39,376 bases of DNA from a virus. A program made the position numbers and the translations under genes. Below, piece by piece: positions 1-6,939 of the stretch. Location of the stretch: positions 1 through 39,376 of the IMG/VR virus record IMGVR_UViG_3300017946_000001; one strand, written 5' to 3'. How positions within the stretch are numbered: position 1 is the first letter of the stretch; every line of letters starts with the position of its first letter. The notes under the pieces are model-generated. The model was not told the DNA's origin and did no database searches. It saw only the letters and a program-made list of their open reading frames with translations.

Positions 1-123
1 ACAAGATTACCTAATCCAGTTTGAACAGTTAAACTAGATCCTGGTAACGAATAATTATAGATATAAGCATTTAATCCATCTACAATACAAATCTGTGAGT
101 TTAGGTTTTCATCTATATATACA
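1..123. repeat. Terminal overlap, left copy (circular junction)
   Basis: These 123 bases are identical to the last 123 bases of the window (39254-39376). The gp10-like reading frame continues correctly if one copy is removed and the ends are joined. The duplicate is therefore best read as an assembly overlap on a circular or circularly permuted molecule of about 39,253 bp. A biological terminal repeat in the middle of an essential gene is unlikely. Confidence 0.93.
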
Positions 124-422
124 GCGCCTCTTTCAGTTCCCAGCATTCCTACAAAAGTAGGAACAAGATGCTCATTTAATGAATAAACAAAACTGTCAAC
201 TACAACAATTAAACGATTACCGCGAATACTAGTGAAAATACCGCGACCTAATCCTTCTGGAAGTAATTCATAAACCTTTTGATATCCAGCGGTGTTAACT
301 AGCCATTCGTCACTAATAAACATATTATAAGTTTTTTCACTAGAGATTTTCTTGTATCGACCGAAAGTTGAACCACCGACAACATTTACTTCTTCTCTTC
401 GTGAGTTTGGCGTTTGTCTCAT
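1..422 (-). CDS. P22 gp10-like packaged-DNA stabilization / tail protein, N-terminal part (gene crosses the junction)
   Basis: This is the first 140 codons of a gene that continues at 39253 and stops at 38056; the joined protein is 539 residues. It starts at ATG 422. By family, the protein is a tail factor that binds the gp4-like ring below the portal and helps keep DNA in the capsid. The visible part has the short beta-strand repeats of that family, for example RLIVVVDSFVYSLNEH and a segment ending VDGLNAYIYNYSLPG, which suggest a propeller-like fold. P22 gp10 is 472 residues, so this copy is somewhat longer. The gp4-like gene lies just upstream in transcription, the same order as in P22. 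Family assignment rests on pattern and synteny. Confidence 0.8.
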   Translation of the reverse strand, partial: MRQTPNSRREEVNVVGGSTFGRYKKISSEKTYNMFISDEWLVNTAGYQKVYELLPEGLGRGIFTSIRGNRLIVVVDSFVYSLNEHLVPTFVGMLGTERGAVYIDENLNSQICIVDGLNAYIYNYSLPGSSLTVQTGLGNL

Positions 423-442
423 TTATGGCACAATCCTATAAA

Positions 443-1153
443 TTAATCGGTAGTCCACCCTTTTCCAAGATTTATTTGAGCGTAATTAATGCTTTGGTTT
501 GGGGTTAATGTCGATATTTTATTAATTCTTAAGTCCATTGGGCTAGATCTTTTAGATATCATTTGCTGATATTGTAGTAGTTGTTTAGTTAATGATGGAG
601 AAGGTGCAAAGTTGTAGGCCGTACACAATCTATCTGCTAATCTATATTGCAAATAGTTAATGTAGTACTGATCAAGTATTAACGATAAGTCTTGATTAAT
701 AGTTACCGTTTGCAATCTAAATCTACCCGTTAATTGCATTGGGTATGCAGTGTCTGGAAAGAAATAGATAAATAAATTACAACCGCCTAAACAGCGTTCG
801 CAATGCCAATTATACGGCAATGATTCAACATTTTCTGCCCTTGCTGCACCAAAATATAAATCCTGTGATTCTTTCCTCATTTGATACCGAATGGTATTAA
901 TAAAGAACGTTAAAGTTTCTGGGTCAGATAGGTTTGGGATAAAATACATTTCTTGTCCAGGTACTGCATTAAAGTCATATGATGTAGTAAAGTAAGGGAT
1001 CATATCTTCCTCAATTGCAGTATCGGATAAGATTTCATTTAGTTTTAAAAACCCTGTTTGTTCCTGGTCACCCGCCACTGTTTGGAAATTGCGTGATACG
1101 ATTCCCGAGGTATAAAATGCCTCAGAAATTAGCAATGTGACGGGATAAGCCAT
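443..1153 (-). CDS. P22 gp4-like head-to-tail adaptor
   Basis: The 236-residue protein resembles the P22 gp4 tail accessory family, which forms the first ring attached below the portal. It is mostly helical with aromatic clusters (DQYYINYLQYRLADRLC near the C-terminal third) and has a CERC...C cysteine cluster mid-protein (CERCLGGC). ATG 1153 is preferred because AAGGAG lies nine bases upstream; the TTG at 1159 leaves only three bases of spacing. It follows the possible decoration protein and precedes the gp10-like gene, as expected for a P22-type head-tail block. The cysteine cluster is not a feature I know from P22 gp4 itself and could bind metal. Confidence 0.78.
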   Translation of the reverse strand: MAYPVTLLISEAFYTSGIVSRNFQTVAGDQEQTGFLKLNEILSDTAIEEDMIPYFTTSYDFNAVPGQEMYFIPNLSDPETLTFFINTIRYQMRKESQDLYFGAARAENVESLPYNWHCERCLGGCNLFIYFFPDTAYPMQLTGRFRLQTVTINQDLSLILDQYYINYLQYRLADRLCTAYNFAPSPSLTKQLLQYQQMISKRSSPMDLRINKISTLTPNQSINYAQINLGKGWTTD

Positions 1154-1166
1154 GGACAAGTGCTCC

Positions 1167-1907
1167 TTATAATTGATCTACGTAGCCAAATACAGAAACT
1201 GCTAATGAAGCAGAGCCATTTGATACTAAGTAATCAACGCCAGTTGTGCTTGATATAGTCGAGCAAGGACAAACTAAAGATGTACTAGTAACAGTGCTAG
1301 CAGGAGATGACGTAATAACCTGTCCAGCTGCTGAGCTTGAACCGCTAGCTTTAAAAGCAGCAGTACGAGTACCACCAGCATCAGCTGTTAAAACTGATTC
1401 TAGTATTACTGAGTTTGCAGTACTTGGTACCATTGCTGAAACATTAACTAGAGCAAATGCAGTAGATTGACCAACAGTTACAGCAGTTGCAATGGCAGCC
1501 GCATACCACATAGTACGACCAGATTGGCTAAAGTCTAGAATTGCAGCAGCACCACTAGTTAATACGCATCCAATACGGCGGAACATATCATAACCAGCAG
1601 GTAGTGTTGGAGCGCTAAAGCTAGCTGATAAAAGACCAGCAGTTGGATTATAATCAGTAGAGTCTCCTATTACGTAAACAGCATATAAAGTGCTATTACC
1701 TAAAGAGCCGACATCTAATCCGTTAGCTCCGTTAGCAGATGCAACGATAGTAGCTGCGCTTGATAAAACAATATCATTAACGTTAGTTGAATCGCGGAAC
1801 TGTCCAGCTGCAATTGTAATGCTAGTGCCACTTACAAAGGAAAGCGCACCACCTTGAACATAAAGGTTACCAAGGTTAACCATAGGGTAATTTGGTTGTA
1901 TTGTCAT
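1167..1907 (-). CDS. Possible head decoration or head-fibre protein
   Basis: I do not recognise a family. The 246-residue protein is rich in Ser, Thr, Ala, Val and Gly with almost no charge, a composition typical of beta-rich virion surface proteins. It has a Shine-Dalgarno sequence (AAAGGAAG) before ATG 1907. It sits between the major coat protein and the gp4-like adaptor, where phages often encode a capsid decoration or head-fibre protein. The C-terminus (SVFGYVDQL) is hydrophobic and aromatic, as in subunits that trimerise. The virion role is inferred from position and composition only. Confidence 0.55.
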   Translation of the reverse strand: MTIQPNYPMVNLGNLYVQGGALSFVSGTSITIAAGQFRDSTNVNDIVLSSAATIVASANGANGLDVGSLGNSTLYAVYVIGDSTDYNPTAGLLSASFSAPTLPAGYDMFRRIGCVLTSGAAAILDFSQSGRTMWYAAAIATAVTVGQSTAFALVNVSAMVPSTANSVILESVLTADAGGTRTAAFKASGSSSAAGQVITSSPASTVTSTSLVCPCSTISSTTGVDYLVSNGSASLAVSVFGYVDQL

Positions 1908-1925
1908 AACATTCTTCCTTTTAAA

Positions 1926-2483
1926 TTAAGATTGTTCAGTTGCTTTATTGCGCTCCAGTTCTCTATGGTGTTTAATATGGCAACTTTTACATAACCACCT
2001 AACATCAAGAGGTTTTGAGTAGTCTGTGTGATGAGCATCAATATTTTCTGTTTTACTACAAACTTCGCATGGTTGAGGAACAAGAACACCGAATTTGATA
2101 GCTTGCCAGGTAAAATTCTGAATTTTGACTTTATGTCTATATTCAGCACACCTAGAGTACTTTTCTTTTCTGCGGCTTCTTTCTTCTTGAATAAAGTTAG
2201 GATTATTTTTTTTAAGCATAATGCGCCTAGCGCTAGCAGCTTCTCTTTTGCAACTATTGCAATAACCACTATCTTTATTCTCTTTAAGACTCGCACAAAG
2301 TAAACAAATGGGGTTCCGAAGCCCTGAACCATAAGGAGGCAAGCTTTTTTCGGCACGAATTTTAGCTTTAACTTTAGCTCTTCTTTCAGCTTTACCTTTC
2401 TCATAACATTCCTTACAAATACCCCATTGTCTTCTTTGGATTTCTTTTCCACATCTTTTACATAAGACCGTTTTAAGCGCCAT
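1926..2483 (-). CDS. HNH endonuclease (free-standing homing type)
   Basis: The 185-residue protein has an HNH core in its last 50 residues: a CEVC zinc pair, a double histidine in IDAHHTDYSKPLDVRWLC, and a second CxxC ending CKSCHIKHHREL. Two further CxxC pairs (CKRCGKE, CLLC) and a CNSC stand in the basic N-terminal half and probably bind zinc and DNA. HNH proteins cut DNA at a His-metal site, and free-standing copies in phages often act as homing endonucleases. It lies between coat and the possible decoration gene with a weak ribosome binding site, unlike its neighbours. That fits a mobile insertion into the structural operon. Confidence 0.85.
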   Translation of the reverse strand: MALKTVLCKRCGKEIQRRQWGICKECYEKGKAERRAKVKAKIRAEKSLPPYGSGLRNPICLLCASLKENKDSGYCNSCKREAASARRIMLKKNNPNFIQEERSRRKEKYSRCAEYRHKVKIQNFTWQAIKFGVLVPQPCEVCSKTENIDAHHTDYSKPLDVRWLCKSCHIKHHRELERNKATEQS

Positions 2484-2556
2484 AAATATTTCTCTTGCAA
2501 TTTAAAGAAATTCACTATATCTTTAAATCCATGAAAAATAAAGTTTGGACACATAT

Positions 2557-3804
2557 TTATAACGGAAATACCAAAGCCATTGAGTATTCCGGTACCAGTG
2601 TACTTCCCCATATTGCATCGTGGATCATCCCCATCTGATTTTGTCCAAATAGAGTTCCGTAATACATACGCATTGACACACCTGTTTCTGGATCGTTTTC
2701 GTTTCCTGTAGGGAACGGTACTTGATCAGGCAATCTTGGCATTGCTAAGAACAATGGATCGCCAGCTGTTATCAACCCAGACCTGTGACTTGGTAATACC
2801 GATACTTGCATACCAGGTAATATTTGAGTGTTCAAGTTTTGAGCATTAGTAGCAGATGCTTGTAATGCTGGGTAAATATTAACGGTTACCTGAGATCCAG
2901 AAGTGGATGCAGCAGCCGATGTAGCTTGAAATTGAACTGGGTTAGCAGATACCTTATGACCGATAAAGGTTCTGTAACGCAAGTTAGTATATCCCGATAC
3001 ACCATCGTTAAATTGAAATTTATCGTATTGTTGAACAGAGTTAGCATCGTTTGCAGCATGGGTACCACTAAAGGTAATAGCTGTAACAGCGCCATTTGCA
3101 TCTAAAGTAGTAGAAACTACAGTTAAAGTGCTTCCTTGTTGTCCTTCTGTTCCTGCTATATGAATTGGTAATAAGTTAGATTGGTACCAATCGCAATTAG
3201 AGAATTCCCCTAATTCCCACGAGTTCGCAATCTTGTTATTACGATCCATTGCAAATTGGTTTAATCCAGTACCAACTATATTAGGTACAACGGTATCGCC
3301 AATATATGCTTTAGCGCGGCCAGTAGCTGAACCATAGTTACGGTATAATGCTAATGCATTAGCTAATTGAGTGTAACTATTAATTGGATTAACACCATCG
3401 CCAAAGAATCTGTAAGTATTAGTTACACAATTTTGTGCGACATTAGCTTCGATTTGTGCGCCAATTTCTTGAACAGCAGCTTTACCGAAACGCCCCATGT
3501 ATTCCTCAACATTGAATATAAATTGTTGAGATGTGAATGCATAGCTAGTTGAAACTGATTGATCGCAAACCAAAGTTTGTATTCTTTGATCGGCCGGTTG
3601 AAAAGTTGCAACCAAAGAGTTAGTAGTAGTCATTCTAGGAGGTAAATCAAAACCTACTGAATCCCCTAAGTTTCCTACTAATTTCTCGAAATTTTTAAAT
3701 TTAGTATTAGAGGTAGAAATAAAGCAATTTAAGTTTTGTAGAAACGCAAGTGAAGACATTTGATATGTTTGCACTTGTTGTAATATATTTGTTGGTCCTG
3801 CCAT
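2557..3804 (-). CDS. Major capsid protein, P22 coat family
   Basis: The 415-residue protein matches the P22 coat family: an N-terminal helix, then GFDLPPRM and a region with DQSVSTSYAFTSQQFIF and EEYMGRFGKAAVQEIGAQIEANV, where P22-like coats have the long spine-helix region. P22 coat is 430 residues. It would form the T=7 shell on the scaffold encoded directly upstream (3876-4637). ATG 3804 is close to an AAGGGAAA-type ribosome binding site. Residues about 240-330 are Ser/Thr/Ala rich and may correspond to an inserted domain. Gene order scaffold, coat, head-completion also matches P22. Confidence 0.9.
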   Translation of the reverse strand: MAGPTNILQQVQTYQMSSLAFLQNLNCFISTSNTKFKNFEKLVGNLGDSVGFDLPPRMTTTNSLVATFQPADQRIQTLVCDQSVSTSYAFTSQQFIFNVEEYMGRFGKAAVQEIGAQIEANVAQNCVTNTYRFFGDGVNPINSYTQLANALALYRNYGSATGRAKAYIGDTVVPNIVGTGLNQFAMDRNNKIANSWELGEFSNCDWYQSNLLPIHIAGTEGQQGSTLTVVSTTLDANGAVTAITFSGTHAANDANSVQQYDKFQFNDGVSGYTNLRYRTFIGHKVSANPVQFQATSAAASTSGSQVTVNIYPALQASATNAQNLNTQILPGMQVSVLPSHRSGLITAGDPLFLAMPRLPDQVPFPTGNENDPETGVSMRMYYGTLFGQNQMGMIHDAIWGSTLVPEYSMALVFPL

Positions 3805-3875
3805 GGTAAAATTTCCCTTTATCTAGAGTTAATCTAGGTATGTCCATGGCAATATAGTTAGAGGTTAACGATCCT

Positions 3876-4637
3876 TTAGCCTTTCAACCAAGGAGCGTTC
3901 TTAAAATCCTTCAACGTCATCTTGCCGCTATCCATACCGACCGAAGAAGATTTAAGTTTTGATAAAGGAGGAGGGGCACTAACATTGTTGGTTTTTGCTT
4001 CTAGATTCTGGCTTATCGATTTTGATAAACGTTCTAGCTGTTTTGTCGCCAATTTAGGCGAGGTCTTAGCTAGCGAATCTATTTCTAACAACTTCGATGG
4101 GTTATTAGCCAGTTCATACATAATCTCTGGCGTATTCTCCATTTGAGCTGCTAGCATTACAGCATTGGGAAATTTATCAGGTTCAAAATCACCCATGACT
4201 TCGTTAAAGTCTTCAAATAACTGAGAGCCTTTACCCATTTTAAGATAATACTGATCAGCAATTGTCTTTAACTCATCTTCCTGAGCTTTTCTTTCAACCT
4301 CATCACGATGCTTTTGCAAATCCTGCATGAACTTGTCATATACTCGCCGTTCAATTTCGGAGGTATCGTTTTCGCCCGTAGCCGCTGGTTGTACAGCAGA
4401 TTCAGCACGAATCTTTTCAAGTTCTGCCTGATGCTCGGCTTGCATCTGTTGACGCACGCGTTCAGCAACATGGGCTTTTTCCCGTTTAACAATGTCATTC
4501 ACCTTGCTAACTGGTAGTGTCTTTTCAGGTTCACTTTCAGTAGCTGGCGCTTCGATCCCTGAAGCTTCTATATCATCCATAAACCCACTATTTCCCCGTG
4601 ACGGTAAAATAACCTCATGCGCTGAGTTCGCGACCAT
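3876..4637 (-). CDS. Capsid scaffolding protein
   Basis: The 253-residue, strongly charged protein has a long helical central part (about residues 45-130, Lys/Glu/Gln rich with EKIRAE- and EVERKAQEDEL-type heptads). It ends in a basic C-terminus with KDFKNAPWLKG. Acidic and helical scaffolding proteins with a small basic C-terminal coat-binding segment are typical of P22-like phages; P22 gp8 is 303 residues. It is immediately upstream of the coat gene in the same direction. ATG 4637 has only a weak ribosome binding site (CGGG), so MDDIEASG at residue 20 is an alternative start. Confidence 0.82.
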   Translation of the reverse strand: MVANSAHEVILPSRGNSGFMDDIEASGIEAPATESEPEKTLPVSKVNDIVKREKAHVAERVRQQMQAEHQAELEKIRAESAVQPAATGENDTSEIERRVYDKFMQDLQKHRDEVERKAQEDELKTIADQYYLKMGKGSQLFEDFNEVMGDFEPDKFPNAVMLAAQMENTPEIMYELANNPSKLLEIDSLAKTSPKLATKQLERLSKSISQNLEAKTNNVSAPPPLSKLKSSSVGMDSGKMTLKDFKNAPWLKG

Positions 4638-4720
4638 TTATACCCGATGGCTCGGTAGGAACCTAAGTTTCTACATCCTGTATAAACCTAGTAATTTAAC
4701 TCTAGTTCACGTTCTAGATT

Positions 4721-4737
4721 TGTGCAAATTTTGCACA
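4721..4737. promoter_or_regulatory. 17-bp palindrome TGTGCAAATTTTGCACA (operator candidate)
   Basis: A perfect 8-bp inverted repeat around a central T lies in the divergent gap between the scaffold gene (minus) and the coiled-coil/vapD pair (plus). On the minus strand its right arm overlaps TTGCAC, which is 17 bp from TAGAGT, so a bound protein could block a scaffold promoter. A near-identical palindrome lies at 20472-20488. Confidence 0.5.
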
Positions 4738-4760
4738 GTGTTTTGGGGATAACTGTAACT

Positions 4761-4791
4761 GTGAAATTAGCCGTGATATTAGCCGTGAAAG
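4761..4791. repeat. Tandem 12-bp direct repeat GTGAWATTAGCC
   Basis: GTGAAATTAGCC is followed directly by GTGATATTAGCC and then a partial GTGAAAG. The repeat lies between the 4721 palindrome and the promoter of the coiled-coil/vapD cassette and could be a regulatory protein site. No protein that binds it can be named. Confidence 0.4.
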
Positions 4792-4852
4792 TATTTTTTT
4801 GTAGGGGCTTGTTATTTAATGTGATTTATGTTAGTCGCGGCAATTCTAGTGC

Positions 4853-4881
4853 TTGTTTATAGTTTGTTAGATAGGTATAAT
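4853..4881 (+). promoter_or_regulatory. Sigma70-type promoter of the coiled-coil/vapD cassette
   Basis: TTGTTT and TATAAT are separated by exactly 17 bp. Transcription would begin near 4888, which excludes any coding start upstream and supports the TTG start at 4903. Confidence 0.65.
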
Positions 4882-4902
4882 GTTAAAAAGGGGGGCAATA
4901 AA

Positions 4903-5184
4903 TTGGAACATATTAATACATTAAAATTTTTTGAAGAACTAAAAGCTGGGGGAGTTCCAGAGGAACAAGCCAGAACCCAAACCTATGCTTTAAATTCTGC
5001 ATTAGATCATGTGGCTACAAAAGAAGATTTAACCAGCGTAAAAGAAGATTTAAACGGCGTAAAGGCAGACGTAAAAGAATTAAAGGCAGACGTAAAAGAA
5101 ATAAAAGGCGACATCCGTAAATTTATGTGGGGTGGTCTCTTGGCTCTTGCTGGCGGAACAGTTAAAGTATTGTTTTTCCATTAA
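4903..5184 (+). CDS. DUF1640-like coiled-coil membrane protein, paralogue A
   Basis: One of six related proteins in this genome. From TTG 4903 it is 93 residues: a head ([18 protein letters not shown], then the ATKEDL motif), a coiled coil of repeated VKADVKELK units, and a C-terminal hydrophobic helix ([19 protein letters not shown]). The head and ATK(E/D)L motif match the bacterial DUF1640 (coiled-coil domain 90-like) pattern; their function is unknown to me. The TTG start is chosen because a promoter lies at 4853-4881 and a GGGGGG ribosome binding site at 4890-4895. A longer frame from 4828 would begin upstream of the promoter. It ends 10 bp before vapD, so the two are probably co-transcribed. 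Confidence 0.75.
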   Translation: MEHINTLKFFEELKAGGVPEEQARTQTYALNSALDHVATKEDLTSVKEDLNGVKADVKELKADVKEIKGDIRKFMWGGLLALAGGTVKVLFFH

Positions 5185-5194
5185 GGACTTTAGT

Positions 5195-5485
5195 ATGTAC
5201 GCAATAGCATTTGATTTAAAAATTGACGATCTAAAAAAGCATTATGGCGAACCCTATAATGGTGCTTATACGGAAATTTCCAAAGAATTGGAAGAAGTAG
5301 GTTTTGAATGGAAACAAGGGAGTCTTTATACTACAAAAGAAGACGCTAACACCTTATCCCACCTTTATGAAGCAATTAGAATATTATCTAATATAGACTG
5401 GTTTAGGCTTTCAGTAAGAGACATTAGAGCTTTCAAAGTAGAAGACTGGTCAGATTTTACAGTAATAGTTAAAAACCATACATAA
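5195..5485 (+). CDS. vapD: VapD-family endoribonuclease (toxin)
   Basis: The 96-residue protein matches VapD: it begins [15 protein letters not shown], has [11 protein letters not shown] in the middle and [17 protein letters not shown] near the end, all hallmark stretches of the family. VapD proteins have a Cas2-like ferredoxin fold and, in Haemophilus and Helicobacter, act as RNA-cleaving toxins. ATG 5195 follows a TAAGGA site at 5182-5187. The preceding gene, coiled-coil paralogue A, occupies the position where an antitoxin such as VapX would lie, but is not VapX-like. A cargo role in replicon stability or host control is possible. VapD also occurs on plasmids of many bacteria, so plasmid ancestry fits. 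Confidence 0.9.
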   Translation: MYAIAFDLKIDDLKKHYGEPYNGAYTEISKELEEVGFEWKQGSLYTTKEDANTLSHLYEAIRILSNIDWFRLSVRDIRAFKVEDWSDFTVIVKNHT

Positions 5486-5504
5486 TCGATAATAATATAA
5501 AGAA

Positions 5505-5537
5505 AGCCGCTAACGGTTGTTCAAATCATTAGCGGCT
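5505..5537 (+). terminator. Hairpin after vapD
   Basis: AGCCGCTAA and TTAGCGGCT form a perfect 9-bp GC-rich stem with a 15-base loop, 20 bp after the vapD stop. There is no strong T run, so it may be a weak terminator or a 3'-end stabiliser. Confidence 0.5.
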
Positions 5538-5583
5538 AGGATATTTAATATGAATATTTGTATATTAGTACAATAAAAGAAAA

Positions 5584-5784
5584 TTAGTAAGTGCGCCCTT
5601 CATATCTTGGTAATTCTTCTATTTCTTCTAGAGATAATCCTACGCATTTACTTATTATCTCAGGACTAACCCCAGCATTTAGTAAATTGATTGCAATTTC
5701 TATGGACTTTTCTATGCGTGCTTCTAAAATAATTAAAACCTCGTACGTTATAAAATCTTCTGTTGCCCAATCATCTCTCTGCAT
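5584..5784 (-). CDS. Short protein resembling the C-terminal tail of Rpn/PD-(D/E)XK transposase-like nucleases
   Basis: The 66-residue protein contains AINLLNAGVSPEIISKCVGL followed by SLEEIEELPR. This closely resembles the helical tail at the end of Rpn-type recombination-promoting nucleases and related transposase-like proteins. The nuclease domain is absent, so it may be a relic, a partial gene, or a stand-alone tail; short internal forms of Rpn proteins are known. ATG 5784 has no clear ribosome binding site and lies at the edge of a 25-bp palindrome that contains a TATAAT box. The mRNA could be nearly leaderless or the true start lies later. It is isolated from the late operon by the terminator at 5813-5856. 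Confidence 0.5.
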   Translation of the reverse strand: MQRDDWATEDFITYEVLIILEARIEKSIEIAINLLNAGVSPEIISKCVGLSLEEIEELPRYEGRTY

Positions 5785-5808
5785 AATTATACAGTAACTG
5801 TATAATTA
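5784..5808. promoter_or_regulatory. 25-bp perfect palindrome at the start of the Rpn-tail gene
   Basis: Arms TAATTATACAGT and ACTGTATAATTA flank a central A. On the minus strand the second arm supplies TATAAT directly before the ATG. A dimeric repressor bound here would block transcription of the 5584-5784 gene. Confidence 0.5.
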
Positions 5809-5812
5809 ATGA

Positions 5813-5856
5813 TAAAAAATAGCATATACACTAATAATTTATGTTAGTGTATATGC
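5813..5856 (-). terminator. Rho-independent terminator for the minus-strand accessory operon
   Basis: GCATATACACTAA (5822-5834) and TTAGTGTATATGC (5844-5856) make a perfect 13-bp stem with a 9-base loop. Reading the minus strand, a T-rich tail (TATTTTTTAT) follows. It lies just after the 5865-6218 stop codon and ends the portal-to-small-gene operon. Confidence 0.8.
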
Positions 5857-5864
5857 GCTTAATA

Positions 5865-6218
5865 CTATATTCTAAGCTTTTTTTTAGCTGGCGAATTAGG
5901 AGCGTCAACCACGCTAGCTACTGTAGATACAGCGCTTTCAACGCCCTCAACAATAGGTAATGCTTCAGGTGCAGCAACTCCTATTACAGTATTAACTACT
6001 GGCTCAGCCGCTTCTAGAGCATTAACGGCTTCATTAACTTCTGGCTGAATGTTGGAAACTGCGCTAACAACATCGGATTCAATCTTAGGTGCTTCGGCCT
6101 CAACATGATGTCCAATGGCATCTATTTTAGCATGGAAATTAGCCATAGCTTCGTGTAGTTCGGCTTTAAGTTTATTCAATACAGTCGTAATGCTTTTAGG
6201 TTGATTATCTGTAGGCAT
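5865..6218 (-). CDS. Helical, Ala/Val-rich phage protein of unknown function
   Basis: I do not recognise a family. The 117-residue protein has a helical N-terminal third (KSITTVLNKLKAELHEAMANF). Then comes a repetitive acidic amphipathic part of alternating VEAE, VSAV, VNAV, VIGV and VSTV segments, and a short basic end (SPAKKKLRI). Its ATG is preceded by AAGGAGA. It is the last gene before the minus-strand terminator at 5813-5856. A protein of similar style, small with Val/Ala amphipathic repeats and Pro near the end, is encoded at 25012-25263; the two could be distant relatives. A minor virion role is possible but unproven. Confidence 0.6.
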   Translation of the reverse strand: MPTDNQPKSITTVLNKLKAELHEAMANFHAKIDAIGHHVEAEAPKIESDVVSAVSNIQPEVNEAVNALEAAEPVVNTVIGVAAPEALPIVEGVESAVSTVASVVDAPNSPAKKKLRI

Positions 6219-6243
6219 AGTAACTCTCCTTGTTTGTTAAAAT

Positions 6244-6450
6244 TTATGGGGCGCCAGGTTTATATTTAGGCGAGGGCGGTAATTCTATAGTGCGCCAATA
6301 TTCAACTGAAGATTCTCGGTGAAATTCCTCAAGCTCAGCCTCAGTAAGTGCACAATCTGAAAGAATAACGGTATCTTCTGCGATCTCGATTACCTTTTCT
6401 TCTTCGGGCTTTTCAGTTATTACAGGGATGTCTTCGTTTTCATTTTTCAT
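6244..6450 (-). CDS. Small acidic protein of unknown function
   Basis: A 68-residue protein with a strongly acidic first half (ENEDIPVITEKPEEEKVIEI) and a Pro-rich end (ELPPSPKYKPGAP). Its ATG overlaps the stop of the upstream gene by four bases (ATGA), a sign of translational coupling and of a real gene. No domain is recognised. Its basic upstream neighbour and its own acidity might allow the two to pair, but this is conjecture. Confidence 0.65.
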   Translation of the reverse strand: MKNENEDIPVITEKPEEEKVIEIAEDTVILSDCALTEAELEEFHRESSVEYWRTIELPPSPKYKPGAP

Positions 6451-6662
6451 TTTTTAGCCTTTTCTTTGAGAACCTTATTAGCCTTGGCATCTATCTTTTC
6501 TTCTGTTGCTTTAGAAATCTTGCCTTTATGTTCCATCTCAGATGCACGAGCTTTAGCATTTTTAGCATGAGCCTTATCTGGTACTGGATATTTACGTGAT
6601 TTAGGTAGCGCAAATTCTTTTGGTTTTAATCTCTTTCTGGCTTTAGTAGTTAGTTTTGACAT
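6447..6662 (-). CDS. Small Lys-rich phage protein
   Basis: The 71-residue basic protein contains LPKSRKYPVPDKAHAKNAKA, a motif I associate with a widespread small phage family (the RKYPxxDKAHARNA pattern, DUF6582-like). Its function is unknown. The remainder is helical and alternates Lys with Ala/Glu. The gene starts three bases after the preceding stop, and its ribosome binding site (GGAG) lies within the end of that gene. It overlaps the next gene by four bases. The position between portal/methyltransferase and scaffold fits an accessory virion or packaging-associated role. Confidence 0.7.
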   Translation of the reverse strand: MSKLTTKARKRLKPKEFALPKSRKYPVPDKAHAKNAKARASEMEHKGKISKATEEKIDAKANKVLKEKAKK

Positions 6663-6665
6663 TTT

Positions 6666-6827
6666 CTACTCCTTTAAAAATAATTTTCCTCTTTCCGCTT
6701 CAAATTTAGCATCAACTAAAAGATTTTTATAATCTAAATCTTGCTTCAACTCAAGTGCTTCGTATTCTGCTAACGTAATCAAAGCAAGGGGCTTTAGCGG
6801 TGGAAAAGTACCCGATTTAGTTATCAT
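6666..6827 (-). CDS. 53-residue protein of unknown function
   Basis: Starts at ATG 6827 with AAAGGAAA upstream and stops TAG at 6666-6668, three bases before the next gene. The protein opens MITKSGTFPPLKPLALITLA and continues with a charged helix ending KLFLKE. No family is recognised. Ribosome binding site, tight spacing and coupling with the downstream gene support it being real despite its size. Confidence 0.6.
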   Translation of the reverse strand: MITKSGTFPPLKPLALITLAEYEALELKQDLDYKNLLVDAKFEAERGKLFLKE

Positions 6828-6918
6828 TATTATAGTTTTCCTTTATTACCATAAGTCTCCCTGCTATTAAAGCTGTTCCTTAAAGGATCGCATTAAATTT
6901 TTGTATTTGCTAGGCTAA

Positions 6919-6939
6919 TAACGGATTAGCAATCCGTTA
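6919..6939. other. Short hairpin at the end of the MucR-like gene
   Basis: TAACGGATT and AATCCGTTA form a perfect 9-bp stem around a 3-base loop and overlap the stop codon of the 6937-7761 gene. No T run follows on the minus strand, so it may slow the polymerase or protect the mRNA end. Confidence 0.4.

Noticed and set aside
1-123. True phage direct terminal repeat
   Set aside because: The repeat interrupts the gp10-like gene if kept; removing one copy restores an uninterrupted frame, so an assembly overlap is more likely. P22-like phages package by headful and have no fixed terminal repeats.
1904-2611. Long minus-strand frame of 235 residues overlapping the HNH gene
   Set aside because: It overlaps the end of the coat gene and the whole HNH gene in another frame. 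The HNH frame has clear zinc and catalytic motifs; this one has none and is a shadow.
4828-4902. Upstream start for coiled-coil paralogue A adding a hydrophobic N-terminus
   Set aside because: The -35 and -10 boxes at 4853-4881 lie within that extension, and the family head begins at TTG 4903 behind a GGGGGG site.
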